This document shows, one piece after another, positions 44,877 to 53,876 of a stretch of 64,000 nt of DNA. The notes beneath the pieces were generated by a model. That model was not told the origin of the DNA, made no database searches, and saw only the letters and a program-made list of their open reading frames with translations. The translations under genes and the position numbers were made by a program. Source of the stretch: Chloracidobacterium validum (GTDB taxonomy: Bacteria > Acidobacteriota > Blastocatellia > Chloracidobacteriales > Chloracidobacteriaceae); the NCBI RefSeq assembly GCF_018304825.1, contig NZ_CP072648.1, positions 1,719,501 to 1,783,500 of the forward strand. Reading direction: 5' to 3'. The stretch's first letter is position 1. The number at the start of each line of letters is the position of its first letter.

Positions 44877-45731
44877 CTATTCAAGCCTTCCCTTCTCGTC
44901 AAGTCCCCCGTGGCAGGCCAGCGCGCGCGCCAAGCGGATAAACGCTTCAACCGAGAGTGCTTCCGGCCGGCACTCCGGCGCAATCGCGGCCTCGGCGAGT
45001 GCCGCCAACAGGCGCGACCGCTCCAAACCAAGTCGAAGCAAGCTTCCGCCAAGCATTTTGCGGCGCTGCTCAAAGGCGAGGCTTACGACCCGCCGGAACA
45101 TGGCTTCCAAGTCCGGCGGAAGCAGGGACGGAACCCGCGGCTTCAGTCGGACCACGGATGACATAACCTTTGGTGGTGGGTGAAACGCGCCAGGCGGCAC
45201 ATCAAACAACCGTTCGACGTCGCAGTGCGCTTGCACAATGACGGAAAAGTAACCGTATTCCCTTGTGCCAGGCGCAGCCGCCAACCGCCAGCCGACTTCG
45301 CGCTGGAGCATCACCACGATGTCAGTTAGGGCCGATTGGCTGGCTAACAGTTTTTCCACAATGGGTGTCGAAACGTTGTAGGGCAAATTCGCTACGACCT
45401 TGACCGGCGCGGCCGGCAACCCGAACAGCGCCCGTGTTTCGGCCAGGCAGCTTGTCAGATCGGCGTCCAAAACATCGCCGGTGTACAGTCGCCAGCGCGC
45501 ATCTGCGAAGCGCTCTTCCAACCACTTCGCCAAATCGCGGTCAAGCTCAAAGGCAACCACGGCCGCGGCTTTCTCTAAAAGCAGTTCCGTCAGGGCCCCG
45601 CGACCGGGCCCGATTTCCAGGACGAGATCGTGGCGCGTGATGTCTGCCGCGGCGACAATCCGGCGCAGCAGGTTGGCGTCACGGAGGAAGTGCTGACCAA
45701 ATCGCTTGCGCGGCGGGGGCAAGTCGCTCAT
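44877..45731 (-). CDS. rsmA: 16S rRNA dimethyladenosine transferase RsmA/KsgA
   Basis: Dimethylates A1518 and A1519 of 16S rRNA late in 30S assembly. 284 residues. N-terminal KRFGQHFLRDANLLRRIV, SAM motif LEIGPGRGALTELLL, acidic FELDRDLAKWL, catalytic NLPYNVSTPIVEKLL and the C-terminal FHPPPKVMSSVVRL are all present. The start overlaps the stop of the S1/P1 nuclease gene (ATGA), so the two are translationally coupled. Confidence 0.95.
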   Translation of the reverse strand: MSDLPPPRKRFGQHFLRDANLLRRIVAAADITRHDLVLEIGPGRGALTELLLEKAAAVVAFELDRDLAKWLEERFADARWRLYTGDVLDADLTSCLAETRALFGLPAAPVKVVANLPYNVSTPIVEKLLASQSALTDIVVMLQREVGWRLAAAPGTREYGYFSVIVQAHCDVERLFDVPPGAFHPPPKVMSSVVRLKPRVPSLLPPDLEAMFRRVVSLAFEQRRKMLGGSLLRLGLERSRLLAALAEAAIAPECRPEALSVEAFIRLARALACHGGLDEKGRLE

Positions 45732-46708
45732 GGGCGGTCATAAAGCCGGTTGAGCATGGCGGCCAGACGAAACCCGGCCAAGCGCACCCGCTCGCGGGCC
45801 ACAGCCTTGGCTTTCATCTTGTAGGACTCGGAAAGCACCGGCGGCTCTGGGGTATCGTCATCTCCGGCTTGGTAAACGACATCCTTGGCCAGTTGGGCGC
45901 TTTCATCAATCCAGGTCGTTGGCGGGGCAAGACTGTGCCGCCGCGCGGGACGAGACCGCGCCAACTCACGCGCCAGCGCCTGAACGGCCGGAAGCGACAA
46001 TTCATCCAGGGCAGCATTGTCCCAGAAGGCGTGGAGGTTTGGCTTGCGTGGTCCGTCCAGTGGTGTATCGGCCGTCGGCCGGACAATGAACAGATTGCCG
46101 CCTTGGTCGCCTTGGGGATTGTTTTTTGAGCAACGGGCTACGGTATGAAGTGGTTGGTGAACATCCCCGACGAGGTGAATGAGCCAGGCTAAGTAGTAGG
46201 ACTGCCGGGGACTATCCGGTGAGCTGTGGCGCAGAATATCCTCAATTTCAACGATTTTCCCCAGTGCTCCACCATCGGCCGCCACAATTTGAAAGTCGAG
46301 TGGAATGCTGACCCCTGGAGCCGCCAGCGGCCGATTGAGATAGTGCCAGGTGCCGTGAACCCGCATGTCAGGATACGCCAGATGGACACTGGGCGGCGGC
46401 TCGCGGTCGGAAAAGCCTTGCCGCCGGTCAAACTTGATGTCGTCCACCCAGTAGGAAGCACTCAGGAAAGCAGCCAGTGAGGCTTGCGCTGGTGACACAT
46501 CGCGCGTCCACTCGGCATATTCGGGATGTTGCTTGAGGATGGCATCTACGCGCGCCCGCGCCCGTGGCGTCAGGTGAGCGTAAGCAATGGCAGCGACAGT
46601 AGCGTGTCCGGCTTGGTTCCAGGCCAGCACTGATGTCGCACTCCACCCCCACCCGAACAAACAGAGACCAATCCACAGCCACCAACGTTGGCTTCGGCGA
46701 GAAAACAT
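45728..46708 (-). CDS. S1/P1-type zinc nuclease
   Basis: 326 residues, secreted. A signal peptide ends in SVLA directly before WNQAGH, so the mature N-terminal Trp can bind zinc as in P1 nuclease. The other ligands are visible: His of NQAGH, His of AYAHL, Asp of WVDDIK, His of GTWHYLN, the HLVGDVHQPLH cluster, and NLHAFWDNAAL. All nine expected positions are filled, so it should be active on single-stranded nucleic acid. Coupled to rsmA by an ATGA overlap; a functional link is not obvious. Confidence 0.92.
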   Translation of the reverse strand: MFSRRSQRWWLWIGLCLFGWGWSATSVLAWNQAGHATVAAIAYAHLTPRARARVDAILKQHPEYAEWTRDVSPAQASLAAFLSASYWVDDIKFDRRQGFSDREPPPSVHLAYPDMRVHGTWHYLNRPLAAPGVSIPLDFQIVAADGGALGKIVEIEDILRHSSPDSPRQSYYLAWLIHLVGDVHQPLHTVARCSKNNPQGDQGGNLFIVRPTADTPLDGPRKPNLHAFWDNAALDELSLPAVQALARELARSRPARRHSLAPPTTWIDESAQLAKDVVYQAGDDDTPEPPVLSESYKMKAKAVARERVRLAGFRLAAMLNRLYDRP

Positions 46709-46800
46709 CGTGTTTTGCGCTCAGTTGTAGAAACTGCCTCGACCGGAGCGGACAAGGCAAGTCCGATGATAACCTAGCTCTGCGGTTGGTCCAAACACAC

Positions 46801-46831
46801 CAAAGCCCCAGTGACCGAAATCAACTGGGGC
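46801..46831 (-). terminator. Possible weak terminator
   Basis: 8-bp perfect inverted repeat (GCCCCAGT at 46805-46812 with 46824-46831), 11-base loop, only a short TTT after it on the minus strand; 48 bases past the small gene at 46879-47220. Confidence 0.45.
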
Positions 46832-46878
46832 CTGACGGAAATGAGATGAGCGTTGAAGCCCACCCAAGGGCTGTGCGC

Positions 46879-47220
46879 CTAAGCAACCCGCCGCAATCCA
46901 CGGTTTGATGTCGCCGCAGCCGGAGACTTGACAACGACAGACTCTCGACGATGCCCTGTCTCCAGGGGGCGACGGTTCACGTAATAGGGTCCCACCATTT
47001 TCCATTGATTGGTGTCGAAGGCGCGATGCGCACCACAGGCAAGGCACATCCGATAGGTTTGTTGATCAATCGTGAACGGCCGGCTCATATCCAAATGCCA
47101 GCACCCAAAAACACGATGATAGGTCTTTTCAAAATACTCGATAGCACGTTGTAGGGCCGCTTTTGGCCAGGTAAATTCCGGCACATGAGGGAACGTTGGC
47201 GTCAGGGACTTGACTTGCAT
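46879..47220 (-). CDS. Small hypothetical protein with CxxC motif
   Basis: 113 residues, soluble. The core is ALQRAIEYFEKTYHRVFGCW, YRMCLACGAHRAFDTNQWKM and VGPYYVNRR; the CLACG pair could bind metal. The C-terminus is basic. Strong ribosome binding site (AAGGAGG) before the ATG, so it is well translated. Similar short YxxCLxCG...FDxxxWxxxGPYY proteins are familiar from acidobacteria, but no function is known to me. It stands alone, divergent from the SDR gene. Confidence 0.7.
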   Translation of the reverse strand: MQVKSLTPTFPHVPEFTWPKAALQRAIEYFEKTYHRVFGCWHLDMSRPFTIDQQTYRMCLACGAHRAFDTNQWKMVGPYYVNRRPLETGHRRESVVVKSPAAATSNRGLRRVA

Positions 47221-47405
47221 GGCGGATTCCTCCTTTTATCGAAAACCTGCAAAGCACCACATCCGCGCTTGGTTAGCGCTCAACCTGCGTAACGACGCAA
47301 CCAACATTCAGAGACGCTTGAACCTATGAAAAGGTTCACGTAATCCACCAAATTATTGCCAAATCACATAAAATCTAGCCTAGATGGATATTTTGAGGGC
47401 CATCC

Positions 47406-48164
47406 ATGACGCAGACATTTCAAAACACGGCGGTTCTCGTTACAGGCGGGGCATCGGGTATCGGGCGCGCAATTGCGCTGGCTTTTGCTGCCGCCGGGGC
47501 CAAAACTGTCGTCGCTGACCAAAACGCTGAAGGGGCAGCCGAAACCGTTTCCCAGATTGAAGCCAGTGGCGGGCAAGGCATTTCAGTGGTTGTGGACATA
47601 ACCGATGCCAACGCCATCGCGGACTTGGTCAAAACGGCGGCGCATGCCTTCGGAAGGCTGGATGTCGCCGTCAATAATGCCGGTGTGCTTGGCACACCGG
47701 CGCCCCTGCACGATACAGACAACGCCATGTTTGATCAGGTCTTGAGCGTCAACCTGCGCGGTCTGTTTCTGTGTATGAAGTATGAAATCCACCAAATGCT
47801 CAAACAGGGTGGCGGGAGCATTGTCAACGTGGCATCGCTCGCCGGGTTGGTTGGGTTCTCAGGATTCGCCCCCTACGCTGCCAGCAAGCATGCGGTGCTC
47901 GGACTGACCAAGACTGCGGCGCTGGAATATGCCAAGTCCAACATTCGGGTGAACGCCGTTTGTCCATCCATCATTGAAACCCCAATGACGGCGGCATCAC
48001 ATATCCCGCCACAACTGGTTGAGAAGTACCTCAATGCCCATCCGATGCGGCGCGCCGGACGACCTGAAGAGGTGGCGAGTGCCGTCCTGTGGCTGGCTTC
48101 GGATGGGGCTTCGTTTGTCAACGGGACCGCCCTTACGGTAGATGGGGGCGCGTTCGCCCAGTGA
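47406..48164 (+). CDS. Short-chain dehydrogenase/reductase
   Basis: 252-residue classical SDR, NAD(P)-dependent. Cofactor motif TGGASGIG (13-20), NNAG (90-93), catalytic S144, Y157 and K161 (YAASK), and the C-terminal NGTALTVDGGAFAQ. D38 after the second strand (VVADQN) favours NAD over NADP. Substrate not predictable; FabG-type and glucose/alcohol dehydrogenase-like members share all motifs. Monocistronic, with convergent neighbour downstream. Confidence 0.92.
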   Translation: MTQTFQNTAVLVTGGASGIGRAIALAFAAAGAKTVVADQNAEGAAETVSQIEASGGQGISVVVDITDANAIADLVKTAAHAFGRLDVAVNNAGVLGTPAPLHDTDNAMFDQVLSVNLRGLFLCMKYEIHQMLKQGGGSIVNVASLAGLVGFSGFAPYAASKHAVLGLTKTAALEYAKSNIRVNAVCPSIIETPMTAASHIPPQLVEKYLNAHPMRRAGRPEEVASAVLWLASDGASFVNGTALTVDGGAFAQ

Positions 48165-48256
48165 CGGATGGCGTCAACTCAGCTTACAGAGAAGTTCCTG
48201 ACGCCTGTCACACTCCCCAACTGCCCACGGCTCTGCGCAAGTGGCTTGAGATGCGC

Positions 48257-50668
48257 CTAGTTAGCAAGAACGTCCAGCGGCACTTCCCGACTTGCGACGT
48301 TGTGGGCAAAGTCCTCGGCGGTGACAAGCAGTACATAGCGCCCAGCCGGCAAGCCTGGTGGAAGGCGCAGCACGCCGACGTTCGTTTTGCGCTGCGGGTC
48401 CCACTTGACCAAGATGGGGAGTCCACCGGCCAGCCGCGCCGTAATCCGCCGCGTATCGGCATCAGCCGCCACGCGAACTTCAATTTCGCCGCCAGCCCGC
48501 GCGGTAATCGGACTGGTCGTCACCCCCAACTGCGGTGGACGGCTGTCAATCGTAAAACCTTTTTCCTCTTGAAAGACATTGCCGCTGGCATCCGTCAGGA
48601 TGAGACGGCAACGATAACGACCATCCTGCATGGTCTTGGGTGCAAGGAAGCGCGTCTCCCACACGTCATCGGCCGCCAGGTACGTCAACGGCTTGGTGAG
48701 TCCGAAGGGAAAGACGGCCACCACCGACCGGATTGAAGCGTCGGCCCGCACGCGCAACACCGGATCGCCGGGCTTGATCACCCGCGGACGGAGCAGCGCA
48801 CGGGGCGCCGCCAAAAAAGCCGTGTAGGGCGTCACAATGTTGTATTTCTTTGACAGCGCGATGACTTCGGCAATCAGCGCATCGTCCTCACCGTCGAGCG
48901 TCATTCGGCGAAGCAGCGCGGAAATGCGTTCCTGGGCCCACAGGCGGGGCAAGTGGGCGTGGGTGGTATCCTGCGCTGGCAGCGTGCCGGTCGCCGTGGC
49001 GGCCACTGGTTGCCCGGCACGTGCGCCGCTGATCGAGCACTCGACCTGTGACACCGGCCGGCGGTAGCGCCCCACAAAACTCACCCGCGAACCGTCATAG
49101 CCGGTTGCGTCTTCATTTGGATACACCGCGTAAGCATTGTCAGGATCGCTCAGGCGCAGCTTGATGCCTTCGACCGGGCGCTGCCCGACCTTGGCAAAAA
49201 AGGCATCCAGGCGGAAGGTCAGGTCGTCGGTTTCACGCCCAAACTCGCTCACGCCACGGCTTACCCGCGCCAACTCACCAAGAACATCGCGGTTCGCATC
49301 CGCGCCAACGCCAAAGGCGAAAACCCGAACCGGTGGGCCACCCTGGGCATTGGCTTCGGCAAAGTCACGGACGAGCTTGCCGGCGCGCGTCGTTGTCAAG
49401 GTTGGATTGCCGTCTGTGACGATGACCAGCGCGCGCTCGTCACCCGGCAGCGCCTTGGCCAGCGCCAGTCCGCGCTGGAGCGCCTTGGCAAGATCCGTCC
49501 CACCGCTCAGGTAGCCGCGCCGGATGAAGTCCAACGCCTGTGCCGTCTCGCTAGGCGTCCCCGGTCGTGGCGACTCAGCCCATACCTGCACATCATCATT
49601 GAACAGCGCCAGATTGAAACGGTCTTCCGGGCGGAGCGACTTCAAAAACACCCCACAGGCTTCGTAAGCGCGGTCAAGTTTCTCGAAGTTCATCGAAAGC
49701 GAGGTGTCAAGCAACAAGACCACCGACCGCGGCGGCGCGGGTGGCGGGGCGGCATCGCTGACCGGCAGTCCGCGCTCGTTGAGCAACGCCGACACTTCAA
49801 AATAACCGTCTTCGTCTGGTTTTGTTCGATTGGGATCGCGCAAATCATACGCCAGGAGCGGCTCCGGCGAGCGGTAGGCAATCAGGCTCACACTCGTGCG
49901 CGACACATCCAGTCCGTAATCAAAGGCAAAATCCTGGGTCAGGGCGACGCCTGCGCCTTGATACTCAGCCAGGACGCGGTTGATACCCATTGGCGTCACT
50001 TGGCATGGGTAGGCCGTGTCGCGTTGCTTGAATGCCACCAGCGGAAAACCACTGGTCACATCCACCCGGATGCGCAGGTTGCCGACCGACTGCACGCCAT
50101 ACTGCGATGGCTTGAGCGGCAGCGAGAAAAACGACCGCAGCCCGGCGACCGGAACCGCTTCGACATATTCCAGCTCGACGCGCTTCGTTCCAAAGGCCGG
50201 AATCGGAACCAGACGGACGGTGAAGGCCGTGGTGCCGCCGGCTTCATCTTCTTGCGTGACCAGCCCTGGATCAATTGCCTGGCGTTTGAGTTCACCGTAA
50301 ATTTCCTGAGCGCGTGGCAACTCAAGCATCACGCCTGGAATGCGCACGTCCCCGTCCCAAACCGCAAAATCGGCAATGGCGCCGCTGGTCGGCAGGCGAA
50401 AAATATATTTCCCTTCAAGCGGCTGGTTGGTTCGATTGGCATAAATCTGGACGACACGCACCCGCGCAAACTGTTGATCGATGCGGATGTCCACCCGCAT
50501 GTCCTCGAGCGCAATGCGCGTCGGATCGGGCGCTGACTCATCGCCCGGCAACACGACACCGGATTGCGCGGCGGCCGGATAGGCCAACCCACCTACCGCC
50601 AGCCAGACGGCCGACACAACCCAGCCCAGCGACCAGGCCAACAACGGACGACGGAGCTGCCGAGACAT
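48257..50668 (-). CDS. Secreted VIT and von Willebrand A domain protein
   Basis: 803 residues. A signal peptide ends AYPAAAQ. A VIT domain (about 50-180: LEDMRVDIRIDQQFARVRVV, YIFRLPTSGAIADFAVWDGD, RAQEIYGELKRQAIDP) precedes a vWA domain with the MIDAS motif DTSLS (D321, S323, S325) and further GGTDLAKALQRGLALAKAL and LVIVTDGNP segments. The C-terminal ~250 residues are Ig-like strands. This is the bacterial relative of inter-alpha-trypsin-inhibitor heavy chains; a surface or periplasmic binding role is likely but the partner is unknown. Confidence 0.88.
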   Translation of the reverse strand: MSRQLRRPLLAWSLGWVVSAVWLAVGGLAYPAAAQSGVVLPGDESAPDPTRIALEDMRVDIRIDQQFARVRVVQIYANRTNQPLEGKYIFRLPTSGAIADFAVWDGDVRIPGVMLELPRAQEIYGELKRQAIDPGLVTQEDEAGGTTAFTVRLVPIPAFGTKRVELEYVEAVPVAGLRSFFSLPLKPSQYGVQSVGNLRIRVDVTSGFPLVAFKQRDTAYPCQVTPMGINRVLAEYQGAGVALTQDFAFDYGLDVSRTSVSLIAYRSPEPLLAYDLRDPNRTKPDEDGYFEVSALLNERGLPVSDAAPPPAPPRSVVLLLDTSLSMNFEKLDRAYEACGVFLKSLRPEDRFNLALFNDDVQVWAESPRPGTPSETAQALDFIRRGYLSGGTDLAKALQRGLALAKALPGDERALVIVTDGNPTLTTTRAGKLVRDFAEANAQGGPPVRVFAFGVGADANRDVLGELARVSRGVSEFGRETDDLTFRLDAFFAKVGQRPVEGIKLRLSDPDNAYAVYPNEDATGYDGSRVSFVGRYRRPVSQVECSISGARAGQPVAATATGTLPAQDTTHAHLPRLWAQERISALLRRMTLDGEDDALIAEVIALSKKYNIVTPYTAFLAAPRALLRPRVIKPGDPVLRVRADASIRSVVAVFPFGLTKPLTYLAADDVWETRFLAPKTMQDGRYRCRLILTDASGNVFQEEKGFTIDSRPPQLGVTTSPITARAGGEIEVRVAADADTRRITARLAGGLPILVKWDPQRKTNVGVLRLPPGLPAGRYVLLVTAEDFAHNVASREVPLDVLAN

Positions 50669-50822
50669 ATTTGTTTGTTTACGGTCAGTAGAGGGAAGTT
50701 CTTACCACTGCAGAGGTAGCTTATACTGACCGGCAGGCAACTTGCCAACTCCAAATTTGGGCAGTGAGGCAGCGAGCGTAGCGGGCTGGACAGCTTTGCA
50801 GTTGATAGATGTTACAGTCGCA

Positions 50823-51509
50823 TTACCGAGTGACACCGGGCTGCATGTCACCAAACTCGACGACTTCAACGGATGGTTCGACCGGCGGCGCGAAGTCATC
50901 CCAGCCAGCCACCACCACCCCCTGCCCGCCGTCTGGAAAACGCTCCATCATCTGGGCAATTTCCGGTAACGTCTCGGTATGGGTATTCGTGACGGCACTG
51001 GCCAGCAGCGTCCCAGAGGTTTCCATCCAAACATGCTGCCAGGTGTCACCAAATTTCATGCGCCCCAGGTAGGCATAGGGAGACCGTACCGTGTACTCCC
51101 GGCTGTGCCAGACGCGCACCGGTGAACCATCTTCGGCAGCCATATAACCGGCCAGTGTGTAACGAACCTGATCGACTGTCGTCGTCAACGGGGTCGAGTC
51201 GGCCGTCAACACAACGTCCGATGTTGCCGGTGTGCTCAACGGAGCGACGCTTGCCGAATACGGCTTGACGGTTGGCTTCACCCGCGCGGCTTGCTTTGCC
51301 GATGGCTTCACGGGCGCAGCCCGACGTACGGACTTCCGCGCAACTCGCCGCCGCGCAACCTTTCGAGTAGCTTTCTTCCGTGTCACCTTTTTGACAATGC
51401 TGACCGGCAGTGGGTTTTCCACGCTCGTCTGAGCAATGGCTTCTCCACCCAAAACCGATAAGAGAACCAGCACCAGCAGCAGTAATGAACGGCGAAAGAA
51501 CTTGGTCAC
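50823..51509 (-). CDS. Secreted protein with Lys/Arg-rich segment
   Basis: 228 residues. Signal peptide LLLLVLVLLSVLGGEAIAQ, then a highly basic segment (VKKVTRKKATRKVARRRVAR and KSVRRAAPVKPSAKQAARVK) resembling histone H1-like tails. A C-terminal folded part (YTLAGYMAAEDGSPVRVWHS... FGDTWQHVWMETSGTLLASA) follows with a Pro/Val tail. Function unknown; the basic region after export could bind nucleic acid, polysaccharide or cell wall. It is divergent from the ECF sigma gene and shares its control region. Confidence 0.62.
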   Translation of the reverse strand: MTKFFRRSLLLLVLVLLSVLGGEAIAQTSVENPLPVSIVKKVTRKKATRKVARRRVARKSVRRAAPVKPSAKQAARVKPTVKPYSASVAPLSTPATSDVVLTADSTPLTTTVDQVRYTLAGYMAAEDGSPVRVWHSREYTVRSPYAYLGRMKFGDTWQHVWMETSGTLLASAVTNTHTETLPEIAQMMERFPDGGQGVVVAGWDDFAPPVEPSVEVVEFGDMQPGVTR

Positions 51510-51647
51510 GGTAGCAAAACCTCGGCAGCATCAGGAAAGGATGGTCGCACTACCCAGGCGTGCAAACCGTGTGCCAGATTTTGCCCAGACTTGGTAAAAC
51601 AACCCTAACTGATTTATTTTCAAGATGTTGAAGGTAGTTGAAAAAAA

Positions 51648-51669
51648 CCTTGACATGGCATTGACAAGG
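51648..51669. promoter_or_regulatory. Imperfect inverted repeat, possible operator
   Basis: CCTTGACA (51648-51655) and TGACAAGG (51662-51669) pair at seven of eight positions around a 6-base centre; two TTGACA hexamers lie within it. Confidence 0.35.
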
Positions 51670-51744
51670 TTCTGACCGTCGGCCCGTGAAACAGCCGAGG
51701 TCGAAACCGACACCCCGGCAAGAAACCGCCCAACGAAACCTTTG

Positions 51745-51770
51745 GGAACCTTTTGGGCAAGTGAGTGTCA
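51745..51770 (+). promoter_or_regulatory. ECF-type promoter before the sigma gene
   Basis: GGAACC (51745-51750), 16-base spacer, GTCA (51767-51770): the GGAAC...GTC pattern used by RpoE-like sigma factors, suggesting autoregulation. Leader of about 55 bases. Confidence 0.45.
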
Positions 51771-51832
51771 GTGGGTTATACCGACTGCGCCTTGGGTTGG
51801 CCCGTTGGGTTCATTTCATCTGGAGTTACCTC

Positions 51833-52507
51833 ATGCTGCCGGCTTCTGAACTCCATTTACGATTCGCGCTGGACACAACCGGCATTGCGGCCCCTGAAAC
51901 CGCGCAGCCGCTTTCCATCGCCGAAGTTGAGCTACTGGATGGCATTCGAGCCGGCAGCCACGCGGCTTTTGAAACTCTGGTCACAGCCCACCAGAAGCCC
52001 ATCTACAACTTGCTGTTGCGCGTGCTTGGCGACCCAGAGGATGCCGCCGATGTTCTGCAAGAAACATTCTTGAGCGCCTACCGTGGCGCCCAGACATTTC
52101 GCGGTGACTGTGACATCCGCACTTGGCTCTACCGGATTGCCGTCAATCGCGCTGCCAATCACCGCCGGTGGTGGCGCTGCCGACGGCAAGCATCAACCGT
52201 TTCGCTCGATGCCGAACCGGAAGACGGGCAGTTGTCACTCTCGGAAACACTCGCCGCACCGGACGCGACCCCGGAGCAACAAGCCCTCTGGCGCGAGCGT
52301 CAGGCTCAGGTTCTGGCCGCACTTGCCACGCTCAAGTTTGATTTTCGGGTTGCCGTGGTCATGCGTGATATTCGCGGCATGAGTTATGAAGACATTGCAT
52401 CGGCACTGGAACTTTCCATGGGGACGGTCAAATCGCGCATTGCGCGCGGACGGGAGATGCTCCGCGCCGCGCTCAACCTTCCGCCCCGAAAGGAGTCTCG
52501 GTCATGA
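51833..52507 (+). CDS. ECF-type RNA polymerase sigma factor
   Basis: 224 residues from MLPASELHLRFALDTTG, preceded by GGAG eight bases upstream. Region 2 (FETLVTAHQKPIYNLLLRVLG, DAADVLQETFLSAYRGAQTF, DIRTWLYRIAVNRAANHRR) and region 4 (LKFDFRVAVVMRDIRGMSYE, DIASALELSMGTVKSRIARG) are complete and resemble the RpoE/SigW group. No C-terminal extension. Its stop overlaps the next gene by four bases (ATGA), the usual arrangement for a sigma factor and its membrane partner. Confidence 0.93.
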   Translation: MLPASELHLRFALDTTGIAAPETAQPLSIAEVELLDGIRAGSHAAFETLVTAHQKPIYNLLLRVLGDPEDAADVLQETFLSAYRGAQTFRGDCDIRTWLYRIAVNRAANHRRWWRCRRQASTVSLDAEPEDGQLSLSETLAAPDATPEQQALWRERQAQVLAALATLKFDFRVAVVMRDIRGMSYEDIASALELSMGTVKSRIARGREMLRAALNLPPRKESRS

Positions 52508-53109
52508 TGGATGACAGACCGACGGTGATTTGCGATGCGCTTGCCACCTTGCCGGAAGTTGTGCCGCCAGCGCACCTCCATCGCCAGATTGTAACCGCTC
52601 TCGACTTGGAAGCCGCACGTGGCAAGCAGCGGCCAACCTGGCGGCAGCGCATCACCAGACATCCCAAACTTGTTGGCTATGGGCTGGGGTTGGCGGTGGC
52701 GACCTTGTTGTTCGGCAGCTTGTCCGTCACTGTGTGGACACCACTCCAGCGCCTGATGGCCACACCGGACTATGCCATCGTGTACGTTCCGCACCCCCAG
52801 CCGCATCGCTTTGTTGGGGGACTCACCACAACCGCGACGCTGCCCCATCTCACCAGTGGCAACGGATTTGACACACTGCCGGCCGGACTGGCCACACGCC
52901 CCGAAGGCATGCTGGTGATTGCCGAGATTTCACCATCTGGTGAAGCGCGGTGCGTAGATGTCGTCGAACCTTACGCGGACGCCTCACTGGTAGCCGCCGT
53001 GGATCATGCGCTCCAGCGCATGACGTTCCATCCGGCAACACAGGCCAATGGGCAGCCGGTGGCGGCCCGAATTGCCTTCTATCTGGAGCAAGTCGCCATC
53101 CGGGGCTGA
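52504..53109 (+). CDS. Membrane partner of the ECF sigma with TonB-C-like periplasmic domain
   Basis: 201 residues. A short cytoplasmic part (1-55) has no HxxxCxxC zinc anti-sigma motif. One membrane helix (VGYGLGLAVATLLFGSLSVT), then a periplasmic domain. Its end (LVIAEISPSGEARCVDVVEP, ALQRMTFHPATQANGQPVAA) follows the TonB C-terminal pattern of strand-helix-strand with F.PA..NGQPV. The position after the sigma gene suggests an anti-sigma role, with the TonB-like end as a sensor; both are inference. Confidence 0.68.
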   Translation: MMDDRPTVICDALATLPEVVPPAHLHRQIVTALDLEAARGKQRPTWRQRITRHPKLVGYGLGLAVATLLFGSLSVTVWTPLQRLMATPDYAIVYVPHPQPHRFVGGLTTTATLPHLTSGNGFDTLPAGLATRPEGMLVIAEISPSGEARCVDVVEPYADASLVAAVDHALQRMTFHPATQANGQPVAARIAFYLEQVAIRG

Positions 53110-53160
53110 GGCCTGTTCGTTCACGCTGCGGCCAAGCTGGCAGTGGCACGTCCTTCAGGT

Positions 53161-53610
53161 TCAGAGTGGCGTGGGGCGGACCCCCTCCACCCACACGTCG
53201 CCATCTTCAAAGTGTTCGTGCTTCCAAATCGGAACTGTCATTTTGATTTGATCGATCCCAAACCGACAGGCGTCAAACGCAACGGCCCGGTGCGCCGCCG
53301 TCACCACCACCAACACGCTTGTTTCGGAAATCATGAGGCGGCCGAGGCGATGCACCAGTGCCAGGCGGTCAATGTCAGGATAGGCAACACGCGCTTCTTC
53401 GGCGACACGGCGGAGCATTTTGAGCGCCATCGGTTCGTAGGCTTCATAGTCAAGAAAGCGCGTCTGACGCCCCTGCCAGTTGTTACGGACAACGCCCTCG
53501 AAGGTCGCCACCGCGCCAACGCAACCACGTAGCAACTGACGAACAATTGTCGGCGTGTCAATCGGCACATGGATCAATCCGATGATGTCGCCGGTGGACA
53601 AAACTTCCAT
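53161..53610 (-). CDS. moaE: Molybdopterin synthase catalytic subunit MoaE
   Basis: Inserts sulfur into precursor Z to make molybdopterin. 149 residues starting MEVLSTGDIIGLIHVPID. Family motifs: GAVATFEGVVRNNWQGR, LDYEAYEPMALKML, RLALVHRLGRL, the catalytic-site KMTVPIWKHEHFEDGDVWVE. The start was chosen because the longer frame reads antisense to moaD. Lies five bases after moaD. Sulfur for the reaction comes from the MoaD C-terminus. Confidence 0.93.
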   Translation of the reverse strand: MEVLSTGDIIGLIHVPIDTPTIVRQLLRGCVGAVATFEGVVRNNWQGRQTRFLDYEAYEPMALKMLRRVAEEARVAYPDIDRLALVHRLGRLMISETSVLVVVTAAHRAVAFDACRFGIDQIKMTVPIWKHEHFEDGDVWVEGVRPTPL

Positions 53611-53615
53611 ACTGG

Positions 53616-53876
53616 TCAGCCTCCGGCAATGGGTGGAAACACGGCCACGTCGTCGCCCGGCTTGACCGGCGTCTCGGCTGAAGCGTATTCCTCGTTCACG
53701 GCCACCAGTAAACTGCCGCGCAACGGCGCAAGCTGCGGATACTGCCGGCAAACGGCTGCCATCACCTCGGCCGCCGTCGTTGGGACGACCACCTGCACTG
53801 GGGCGACCGACGCTCCCACGAGCGCACGGCACTGACCAAACACCAAGACGTTGAGCGTGATCGGTTCAGGTGTCAT
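53616..53876 (-). CDS. moaD: Molybdopterin synthase sulfur carrier MoaD
   Basis: 86-residue ubiquitin-fold protein ending in PPIAGG, the diglycine that is thiocarboxylated. Typical strands ITLNVLVFGQCRALVG and LLVAVNEEYASAETPVKPGD, then DVAVFPP. Its start lies 11 bases inside the end of rsmE, so the two are coupled. moaE follows directly. Confidence 0.9.
   Translation of the reverse strand: MTPEPITLNVLVFGQCRALVGASVAPVQVVVPTTAAEVMAAVCRQYPQLAPLRGSLLVAVNEEYASAETPVKPGDDVAVFPPIAGG

Larger units (their letters stand above)
51510..51832. other. Divergent control region of the ECF sigma gene
   Basis: 323 bases between divergent genes. It contains an imperfect inverted repeat (51648-51669) and an ECF-type promoter match (51745-51770). 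Upstream ATG codons in frame with the sigma gene lie here but give a basic tail outside the family, so I treat it as non-coding. Confidence 0.5.

Noticed and set aside
51686-51832. Longer N-terminus for the ECF sigma factor
   Set aside because: The added 49 residues are not sigma-like, and they cover the candidate promoter; the ATG at 51833 has a good GGAG site.
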